Positions 1 to 5,640 of a DNA stretch of 9,051 bases are shown piece by piece. Each line of letters starts with the position of its first letter. Position 1 is the first letter of the stretch. The notes beneath the pieces are model-generated. The model saw only the letters and a program-made list of their open reading frames with translations. It searched no databases and was not told the origin of the DNA. The translations under genes and the position numbers were made by a program. This DNA comes from an uncultured Collinsella sp. (GTDB lineage: Bacteria; Actinomycetota; Coriobacteriia; Coriobacteriales; Coriobacteriaceae): contig CAKUFT010000043.1 in assembly GCA_934650095.1 (NCBI GenBank), positions 1 to 9,051 of the forward strand. The letters run 5' to 3'.

Positions 1-1767
1 CTGTGCACCATCTTTAACCACGTGATGCTCACCAAGATGCGCCCCGACATCCTGCCGTCGCTGCTGTTCTTTAACAACTGGTGGCAGATCGCCCAGGACG
101 TCTCGTACTTCAATGCCCTGGGCGACCCCTCGCCGCTCACGCACTTTTGGTCGCTTGCCATCGAGGAACAGTTCTACCTCATCTGGCCGCCGCTGCTGTT
201 TGTCATGGTATCCATGCATGTGAGCAAACCCAACACGCGCCGCGTGGTTCTGGGCCTTGCCGCGGTTTCCGCCGTCGCCATGATGGTGCTCTACAACCCC
301 GCCGCCGATCCCAGCCGCGTGTACTACGGCACCGACACCCGCGTGTTCTCGCTGTTGCTGGGTGCCTGGATGGCCTTTATCCCCGATCGCGACCTGGCGC
401 CGGTGCGCCTCGCCCATCGCTTGGGACTCAATCGCCTGGCGGGCGCCGCCAAGCGTGGCAAGAATGCCGAGGGCAAGCAGGGCACGAAGGCCGTCGATGC
501 AGCCGAGACCGCCCCGATGCAGCCGAGTGCCCTCGTGCGTTTTTGGTCCTCGCCCGCATCCATCGATGTGTTGGGCGTTGTGGGCCTGATTGGCCTCGCC
601 GCCATGGTCGCACTCACCAACGGCTACACCGCGTTCCAATATCGCGGCGGCACGCTGCTGTGCTCCATCCTCACGCTCATGGTCATCGCTGCCTGCGTGC
701 AGCCCCAGGGAATGGTTGCCCGCGCGCTATCCGCCGAGCCGCTCGTATGGGTTGGCAAGCGCTCCTACAGCATCTACCTGTGGCACTATCCGCTGCTGCT
801 GCTCATGAACCCGGTCGCCAACATCAACGATACGCCCTGGTGGCAGTACATTTTGCAGGTGCTGCTGGTGGTCGCCGTAGCCGAGTGCTCCTATCGCTTT
901 ATCGAGACGCCGTTTAGGAAGGGCGCTTTTGGCCGTACCGTGTCCGAGTTCCGCGATGGCACCACCACGCCCGCCAACTGGGTACGCGCGCACTTTCCCG
1001 TGTGCGCCGCTTGTGGCATCGTGCTCGTCATCGCGCTGGGCGGCTTGATCTTTGTGCCGGAGACCTCCGCACTGAGTGGCGAGGGCGCTGAGGTCCTGAA
1101 TAAGGAAGCCAAAAACGCCGCGCCTGCGGACCAGCAGGCGGCCGACGATACCGACAAGGACAACGACGGCTTCCCCGATGGCTCCTACGACCTGCTGATG
1201 ATCGGTGACTCCGTGTCACTGCGCGCCGTGGATTCCTTTGACGGCGTGTTCCCGCACAGTCATATCGATGCCGAAAAGGGCCGCCAGTTCGATGCGGGCC
1301 GCGCGACATTTGAGGGCTATATCCAGCAGAACCTTGCCGGCAAGATTGTGGTCTTTGCCCTGGGCACCAACGGCTTGGTAACGGACGCCCAAGTCGACGC
1401 GATCATGGCCGATGCGGGAGACAAGCGTATTGTCGTGTTTGTAAACACGCGCAGCCCGCAGCCGTGGGTTGGCTCGACCAACCAGGCCATCGCCAACGCC
1501 GCCACGCGCTACAAGAATGTGCGCGTTATCGACTGGTACGGGTACAGCGCCAACCGCAACGACCTGTTCGATGGCGACGGCACGCACCTGTCGACCACCG
1601 GCGTGGCCGAGTACCTCAACCTGATCCACGATGCCGTCAAGAAGGACCTACCCGTGCATCCCGAGGACCACGTCAACGATCCACAGCCGGCAGCCGTCAA
1701 ATCCGCCGCCGACGCGCTGGTCAACGCCCTCACCTACAAGCCACACAAGCTGGGTACCGACAAATAA
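1..1767 (+). CDS. OatA-like acyltransferase-3 / SGNH O-acetyltransferase, 5' end outside window
   Basis: This is probably an envelope glycan O-acyltransferase. The integral-membrane acyltransferase-3 domain passes an acyl group from the cytoplasm to an extracytoplasmic SGNH domain, which modifies peptidoglycan or another surface polymer. The frame is open from base 1, so the start lies upstream; 588 codons are visible. Numbering from base 1, the acyltransferase-3 signature HFWSLAIEEQFYLIWP is at residues 48-63, and SYSIYLWHYP, another hallmark, at 255-264. Several hydrophobic spans lie between about 60 and 350. A charged linker (about 360-395) leads to the SGNH domain: block I GDS with putative nucleophile Ser404, a TNG block with Asn457, and the Asp526-x-x-His529 pair in DGTHLS. 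The catalytic set therefore looks complete. Family membership is clear; the acceptor polymer cannot be told from the sequence. The gene is closed by a strong terminator at 1826-1872. Confidence 0.9.
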   Translation: MCTIFNHVMLTKMRPDILPSLLFFNNWWQIAQDVSYFNALGDPSPLTHFWSLAIEEQFYLIWPPLLFVMVSMHVSKPNTRRVVLGLAAVSAVAMMVLYNPAADPSRVYYGTDTRVFSLLLGAWMAFIPDRDLAPVRLAHRLGLNRLAGAAKRGKNAEGKQGTKAVDAAETAPMQPSALVRFWSSPASIDVLGVVGLIGLAAMVALTNGYTAFQYRGGTLLCSILTLMVIAACVQPQGMVARALSAEPLVWVGKRSYSIYLWHYPLLLLMNPVANINDTPWWQYILQVLLVVAVAECSYRFIETPFRKGAFGRTVSEFRDGTTTPANWVRAHFPVCAACGIVLVIALGGLIFVPETSALSGEGAEVLNKEAKNAAPADQQAADDTDKDNDGFPDGSYDLLMIGDSVSLRAVDSFDGVFPHSHIDAEKGRQFDAGRATFEGYIQQNLAGKIVVFALGTNGLVTDAQVDAIMADAGDKRIVVFVNTRSPQPWVGSTNQAIANAATRYKNVRVIDWYGYSANRNDLFDGDGTHLSTTGVAEYLNLIHDAVKKDLPVHPEDHVNDPQPAAVKSAADALVNALTYKPHKLGTDK

Positions 1768-1768
1768 C

Positions 1769-1810
1769 CCGGCACTTGGGGACGTTCCTTTTCGGCCGGC
1801 ACTTGGGGAC
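1769..1810. repeat. Two 15-bp direct repeats carrying the TTGGGGAC core
   Basis: CCGGCACTTGGGGAC occurs at 1769-1783 and again, identical, at 1796-1810, a 27-bp period, starting two bases after the acyltransferase stop codon. The first copy continues as GTTCCTTTT, the second as ACTCCTGCG. The first core also sits between the inverted pentamers CCGGC (1769-1773) and GCCGG (1795-1799). A related core recurs at 5618-5629. I know similar strings as frequent intergenic repeats in Collinsella-type genomes, but only from memory. Confidence 0.7.
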
Positions 1811-1825
1811 ACTCCTGCGACAAGC

Positions 1826-1872
1826 GAAAGCCGTCCCTGGGCTGTCAATTCCAGTCCAGGGGCGGCTTTTTT
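1826..1872 (+). terminator. Intrinsic terminator of the acyltransferase gene
   Basis: GCCGTCCCTGG (1830-1840) pairs with CCAGGGGCGGC (1856-1866) over 11 bp with one G-U wobble, with a 15-nt loop. Six T follow at 1867-1872, and a short A-run precedes the stem. It lies 62 bases beyond the stop codon. Confidence 0.92.
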
Positions 1873-1883
1873 CATCGTGTCGA

Positions 1884-2125
1884 AGGGCCGTGGGCAAAAA
1901 AGGGCAAATATGAGTACTGTTACCATTTTAGTAGCATGGAAAACCACCCAAAATGACGTCCGAGCGACCCCTACAACCCCCTAAAGCAGCCAACCTGACT
2001 TGTTTAAGGTATATTGGAGCCAATTTTAATGAACATACTGTAGTTTATGTTCATTATCTTCTTGGATGTAAATGCTGTTCACTTAGCAACAGTACTCATA
2101 TTTGGCATTTTTTGCCCACTGCCAT
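1884..2125. mobile_element. MITE-like element with ~40-bp inverted terminal arms, no coding capacity
   Basis: The left arm (1884-1923) and the reverse complement of the right arm (2086-2125) agree at 31 of the 34 inner positions (1890-1923 against 2086-2119), and at four of the six positions outside them. Both arms contain GTGGGCAAAAAA followed by CAAATATGAGTACTGTT. The 162-bp centre is AT-richer than the neighbouring genes, holds no credible ORF, and contains a second palindrome (2027-2056). The element lies exactly between the terminators of two converging genes. Non-autonomous MITE is my inference from arm length, total size and position. An obvious target-site duplication is not visible. 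An invertible segment or a long RNA hairpin are alternatives. Confidence 0.6.
2027..2056. repeat. Perfect 11-bp palindrome in the intergenic element
   Basis: TAATGAACATA (2027-2037) and TATGTTCATTA (2046-2056) are perfect reverse complements separated by 8 bases. The AT-rich dyad could be an operator-type protein-binding site or a weak hairpin. No T-run makes it a convincing terminator, and no adjacent gene start makes it an obvious operator. Confidence 0.6.
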
Positions 2126-2148
2126 ATAACTAACGCCCTATAGCAGAC

Positions 2149-2183
2149 AAAAAACAGGCCGCAGCCCATCGCTGCGGCCTGTT
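2149..2183 (-). terminator. Intrinsic terminator of the MgtE-like/NRAMP operon
   Basis: Read on the minus strand, a 13-bp perfect stem, AACAGGCCGCAGC (2183-2171) with its complement at 2165-2153, encloses a 5-nt loop and runs into a T tract at 2154-2149. It begins 18 bases after the stop codon of the transporter gene. Confidence 0.93.
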
Positions 2184-2201
2184 CGGAAGCAAAAGTGGGC
2201 G

Positions 2202-3464
2202 CTACGCGCTGTAGCCCATCGCTTGCAGCGCAAACATGACGACCGTCAGCACCGTAATCACGCCGATAGTCGCCCACGTGAGCACGTTCCACACGCGGCC
2301 GTTGCGGTTGGCGCCCATAATGTGGCGATCAGCCGCAATAACCACTTGGAATACCAAGACTACAGGCAGCAGCACGCCGTTGATGACCTGCGAGGTCATC
2401 ATAATCTGGAACAGGTCGACGCCGGGCATAAGCACCAGCACGGCAGAAATGCCGATGATGGCCGTAATGATGCCGCGGTAAACCGGGGCCTCGTCCCAGC
2501 TGCGATCGGCGCCGCGCTCCCAACCAAAAGCCTCGCAAATGGCGCTCGACGTAACGCCCGGCAGCACGCAGGCAGCCAAAAAGCTCGCTGCGACCAGGCC
2601 CGAGGCAAACAGCACCGTGGACCACTGGCCCGCGATGGGCTCCAGCGCGCGGGCGGCATCGGCGGCATCGCTAATCTGAATACCCGCCGGGAACAGCACC
2701 GTACCGGTCGTGATGATAATGAAGCCCGCAATGATATCAGCAGCAATCGAGCCGCTCACGGTATCAATACGCTGCAGCACGATGTCCTCCTCGCCCGCAT
2801 TCTTATCGACCACGTTGTTCTGCGCCAGGAAGATCATCCACGGTGCGATGGTAGTACCGATTGTTGCGACCACAAGCGACACGTAGTTGGGATCGTTTTG
2901 AATGTTGGGGACGACCAAGTCGACCGCAACCTCACCCCAGTTGGGGCCAGCCATAAACGCGGCGACGATATAGGTCACGAACACGCAGCTTACCAGCAGC
3001 AAAATCTTCTCGATGCGCTGAAAACTACCCGACATGGTAAGCATCCACACCAGCAGCGCCACTAGCGGCACCGAAATGCTCGCCGGCACGCCAAACAGGG
3101 CAAGACCACTCGCGATACCCGCGAACTCCGAGATGGTCACCGCCGTGTTGGCGATCAATAGCGCTGCCATGGCCAGCACGCTCTTGCGCACACCAAAGCG
3201 CTCGCGAATGAGCGACGCCAGGCCCTTACCCGTGACGCATCCGCAGCGCGCCGCGGTCTCCTGCGTCACGATAAGCAGCACGGTCATGACGGGAAGCATC
3301 CAGAGCATCTTGTAGCCATAGCTGGCGCCCGCACTGGAATACGTGGCGATGCCACCGGCATCGTTGCCCGAAAGCGCCGCCAGCAGACCGGGGCCCATGG
3401 CGCCAAAGATGGCCGCAATGGTCAGCTTTTGCTTGGCGCTCGCCTTTTGCTTCGTGTTTTGCAC
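2202..3464 (-). CDS. NRAMP-related (NRMT-type) divalent metal transporter, probably Mg2+
   Basis: An 11-TM-type SLC11/NRAMP carrier of 420 residues. I chose GTG at 3464. An AGGTGG Shine-Dalgarno (3469-3474, sharing bases with the stop codon of the preceding gene) sits 4 nt upstream, whereas the longest open frame (to 3527) would overlap that gene by about 55 bases. NRAMP hallmarks are GPGLLAALSGNDAGG (TM1, 24-38) and CGCVTGKGLASLIRE (75-89). The metal site departs from classical Mn/Fe NRAMPs. The TM1 DPGN motif is D35-A-G-G38, and the TM6 motif GATVMPH is G203-T-T-I-A207-P-W209, so the transition-metal-selecting Met is Ala and the His linked to proton coupling is Trp. Loss of Met is the mark of the NRMT branch, described for Mg2+ uptake in Clostridium acetobutylicum and Eggerthella lenta. 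Mg2+ specificity is inferred from these substitutions and from the MgtE-like gene 8 bp upstream. Mn2+ transport cannot be excluded. Confidence 0.88.
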   Translation of the reverse strand: MQNTKQKASAKQKLTIAAIFGAMGPGLLAALSGNDAGGIATYSSAGASYGYKMLWMLPVMTVLLIVTQETAARCGCVTGKGLASLIRERFGVRKSVLAMAALLIANTAVTISEFAGIASGLALFGVPASISVPLVALLVWMLTMSGSFQRIEKILLLVSCVFVTYIVAAFMAGPNWGEVAVDLVVPNIQNDPNYVSLVVATIGTTIAPWMIFLAQNNVVDKNAGEEDIVLQRIDTVSGSIAADIIAGFIIITTGTVLFPAGIQISDAADAARALEPIAGQWSTVLFASGLVAASFLAACVLPGVTSSAICEAFGWERGADRSWDEAPVYRGIITAIIGISAVLVLMPGVDLFQIMMTSQVINGVLLPVVLVFQVVIAADRHIMGANRNGRVWNVLTWATIGVITVLTVVMFALQAMGYSA

Positions 3465-3468
3465 GCGA

Positions 3469-3474
3469 CCACCT
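3469..3474 (-). promoter_or_regulatory. Ribosome binding site that fixes the transporter GTG start
   Basis: AGGTGG on the minus strand lies 4 nt before GTG at 3464. Its first bases overlap the TAG stop (3475-3473) of the MgtE-like gene, which suggests translational coupling of the two products. Confidence 0.6.
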
Positions 3475-5317
3475 ATCCCATGACCGACATGGTGAGCAGC
3501 ACCGCGGCGATGCAGTACGCCACACACGAGATCATGACGGCGATGACGTTCATGGCGGTACCCGACGTGTTAAGGTCGTGCTCATCGCGCCAGAACAGCA
3601 CCATCAGGTAAATCACGGCGCTCATGTTGCCCACCAGGCAGATGATGGCGGCAATGTTAAAGCAGCCGGTAAAGAGCTGCTCCTCAAACATAGAGGCATC
3701 GGGGAACGCGGCGGTGCGTACCAGCTGCGCGCACAGGTAAGTAACAAGCGAAAGGATCAGGCCCATACCCGTGCTCTGGAAGAAGAATCCCAGGCACGGT
3801 TTGGGCTCGTCGTCGTGACCGTCGTACTCGAGGAAGTAGTTCTTGACGAACGACACCATGCGCGAGGCAGCCAACAGCACGAGCGGCATGGCGCACATGG
3901 GGAACACCACCAGATGCGCGGAGTCCAGCGCCGTCCCCAGCACCGTCGCCATAATGCACGAGGCGATGCCCCACACGACGACCCAGTACTGACGATGCAC
4001 GAACCAGCTGAGCACGTTCGTCGAGTCGTCCGACGCGCTATCGCCCGAGCCAACACCGGCGATCTGCAAGTCCTCCTGATGCTCCTCGGCGATAACGTCC
4101 ATGGCGTCGTCGAAGGTCACGATACCCAGGATATGACGGTTCTCGTCGCAGACAGGGATGGCAACCAGGTCGTACTTGGTCATCTCGTCCGTCACGTCTT
4201 CCTGGTCCTCGTCGGGCGACACGTAGACCAGATCGCGATAGGCGAGCTGGCCCAGCGTGGCATCGCGATCGGCCACGATCAGCGTGCGCAGCGAAAGCAC
4301 GCCGGTGAGCATGCCGCTCGGGTCCTCGGTATAGACGTAGTAGACACTCTCAAAATCCTCGTCGAGTTTGCGAATCGCCTCGATGGCATCGCCGACCGTC
4401 GCCGTGGCGGGCAGCGAGACAAACTCCGAGGTCATGATGCGGCCGGCGGTGTTGTCCTCGTAGCCCAGCAGATTACGAATCGCCTTCTCCTCCTTGACGC
4501 CCATCAGGCGCAGGAGCTTCTCGGCCTTCTCATAATCGAGCTCGTCGATCAGGTCGGCAGCGTCGTCCGGGTCCATCATGGCCAGCATCGACGATGCGTC
4601 CGTGTCGGACAGGCCCTCGAGCATCTCGGTCATGAGCTCGTCGTCATCGAACTCCGAGATGGCCTCGGCGGCCTGGGCGGTGTCGAGCTGCGCGAACACC
4701 TGCGCACGCAGGCGCGGGTCGAGCTGCTCGATAATGTCGGCGATGTCGGCAGGATGGAGCTCGCCAAGCGTCTTGTGCGACACCGAGAGCTGGATGTTCT
4801 TAGTCGAGCGGTCGAGCAGGTCCATGTAGGACCAGGCGATGATGTCCTCGCTGAGCGGCTTGCCCAGGTGCTTCATAAAGCCCTCGACGACATGCTCGAG
4901 CGCGGGGCTGATGGCGCGCAGCAGGCCGCGAGCGCCAACCTCGGCACCCAGCAGACGCAGCTGGTTTTCGCCCGACATGGAGAACTTGATGTCGTTTACG
5001 CGCACGACCTTCATACCCTGCGTGTCGACGATCTGCTTGTTGAGCACGTCGCGCGCGAGCAGAAGCTCGGTCGGCTGCAGGTACGAAAAACGGATTTCGG
5101 TAGCCGACGTCTTAAGGTACACGCCCGTCTCGTCGATACGGTCGACCCATTTGCGCCAGCTGATCATAAACGGCGTCTTGCCGGGACCGCGGAACGCGAG
5201 CGATGTCACGTGCGGAAAAACTTCGCCGGTAGCAATGCCAAAATCGTTCACCACGCCGAGCTTTTCGCCATCGACGTCCAAGACCGGCAGTTTGAGCATC
5301 TCACTCAGATAATTCAC
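3473..5317 (-). CDS. MgtE-like protein: PRC-barrel + MgtE_N + CBS pair + divergent membrane domain
   Basis: 614 residues, against about 450 for a typical MgtE. The start is GTG at 5317, with GGGGAG (5323-5328) 5 nt upstream. The order seen is: a PRC-barrel-like N-terminus (about 1-75, LPVLDVDGEKLGVVNDF, and possibly a second to about 170); an MgtE_N helical superhelix (about 180-285, with repeated DxxDxxxxLD-type and MMDPDDAADLIDEL segments); two CBS domains (about 290-412); a plug-helix-like EEHQEDLQIAGVG; and about five hydrophobic spans (440-465, 468-490, 512-532, 548-575, 585-612). In MgtE, the N and CBS domains bind cytosolic Mg2+ and close the pore. Here the membrane part follows MgtE topology, but the GMGGNAGxQ-type motif is replaced by MPLVLLAASRMVSF (477-490), and I see no counterpart of the pore acidic residue in the last helix. 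It may therefore be a Mg2+-sensing partner of the downstream NRAMP-like carrier rather than a channel. Domain assignments are firm for MgtE_N and CBS; the function is inferred. Confidence 0.87.
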   Translation of the reverse strand: MNYLSEMLKLPVLDVDGEKLGVVNDFGIATGEVFPHVTSLAFRGPGKTPFMISWRKWVDRIDETGVYLKTSATEIRFSYLQPTELLLARDVLNKQIVDTQGMKVVRVNDIKFSMSGENQLRLLGAEVGARGLLRAISPALEHVVEGFMKHLGKPLSEDIIAWSYMDLLDRSTKNIQLSVSHKTLGELHPADIADIIEQLDPRLRAQVFAQLDTAQAAEAISEFDDDELMTEMLEGLSDTDASSMLAMMDPDDAADLIDELDYEKAEKLLRLMGVKEEKAIRNLLGYEDNTAGRIMTSEFVSLPATATVGDAIEAIRKLDEDFESVYYVYTEDPSGMLTGVLSLRTLIVADRDATLGQLAYRDLVYVSPDEDQEDVTDEMTKYDLVAIPVCDENRHILGIVTFDDAMDVIAEEHQEDLQIAGVGSGDSASDDSTNVLSWFVHRQYWVVVWGIASCIMATVLGTALDSAHLVVFPMCAMPLVLLAASRMVSFVKNYFLEYDGHDDEPKPCLGFFFQSTGMGLILSLVTYLCAQLVRTAAFPDASMFEEQLFTGCFNIAAIICLVGNMSAVIYLMVLFWRDEHDLNTSGTAMNVIAVMISCVAYCIAAVLLTMSVMG

Positions 5318-5321
5318 TGGT

Positions 5322-5522
5322 GCTCCCCATCATTATTCCTTCGGACTGCGAGCATGCGGGCACGCAATCCGCGGACTATTAGATATGTATACGCATGCGC
5401 GGGCGGCACGCCGCTCGGCGCTCACACCCCGTGCACGCGCAAGAAGCACCTGCATGGGGTCATCGACTATATGGTCGAGGTTTGGATTTCACCTGTAACC
5501 TTTCTCTTGACCCTCATTAACC
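5322..5522 (-). ncRNA. Candidate structured 5' leader RNA of the MgtE-like/NRAMP operon
   Basis: On the minus strand, the roughly 200 nt between the predicted transcription start and the GTG hold several stems. GGGTCA (5513-5508) pairs with TGACCC (5462-5457) and encloses a small AGGTT/AACCT stem and a TCGAC/GTCGA hairpin, forming a three-way-junction-like fold. The next hairpin (5460-5426) pairs ACCCCATGCA with TGCACGGGGT and GTGC with GCGC around TTCTT; its 5' arm reuses bases of the closing GGGTCA/TGACCC stem, so the two compete. A third hairpin (5371-5342, 9 bp with one wobble) ends about 14 nt before the Shine-Dalgarno. No T-run follows any of them, so control, if real, would act on translation or through Rho. 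NRMT genes elsewhere are known to follow an M-box Mg2+ riboswitch; I could not match the M-box core here. Confidence 0.45.
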
Positions 5523-5528
5523 GCAGTA

Positions 5529-5537
5529 ACTATAGCA
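5529..5537 (-). promoter_or_regulatory. Extended -10 promoter for the MgtE-like/NRAMP operon
   Basis: TGCTATAGT on the minus strand fits an extended -10 (TGnTATAnT). No convincing -35 lies 16-18 nt upstream, as is usual for extended -10 promoters. The predicted start, around 5522, falls directly before the first pairing element of the leader. Confidence 0.45.
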
Positions 5538-5611
5538 TCAGCATCGCGCTGCGGCACCGAATTTATGCGCTGCACATTGCAGGCATACCAAACGCTGACG
5601 TATCCGTGACA

Positions 5612-5640
5612 TAGTCATTGGGGACGTTCTTACATGACTA
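5612..5640. repeat. 7-bp inverted repeat enclosing a TTGGGGACGTTC core
   Basis: TAGTCAT (5612-5618) and ATGACTA (5634-5640) are perfect complements around a 15-nt loop that carries the TTGGGGACGTTCTT core also found after the acyltransferase gene (shared 12-mer at 5618-5629 and 1776-1787). The repeat includes the stop codon of the NodB-fold gene. No T-run makes it an intrinsic terminator in either direction. Confidence 0.6.

Noticed and set aside
1884..2125. Phase-variable invertible promoter
   Set aside because: The arms would allow inversion, but they are imperfect, no recombinase gene is visible, and both neighbours end at this site, so a promoter flip would drive only antisense transcripts. 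Kept only as an alternative explanation.
2083..2292. 69-codon minus-strand open frame running into the right arm of the intergenic element
   Set aside because: It overlaps the end of the transporter gene and the terminator hairpin, and lacks a credible ribosome site or domain.
2223..3065. 280-codon plus-strand open frame opposite the transporter gene
   Set aside because: His/Asn/Arg-rich with no domain; antisense to conserved NRAMP helices.
5426..5460. Intrinsic terminator or attenuator in the MgtE-like leader
   Set aside because: The stem is strong, but no T-run follows on either strand.
5340..5520. Canonical M-box (ykoK) Mg2+ riboswitch
   Set aside because: Expected from gene context, but the conserved core strings I know from the family are absent. 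I list the region only as a candidate leader RNA.
3578..5614. 678-codon plus-strand open frame opposite the MgtE-like gene
   Set aside because: Its translation is low-complexity and His/Arg/Val-rich with no recognisable domain, and it is fully antisense to a protein with clear MgtE_N and CBS domains. It is a by-product of GC-rich codon usage.
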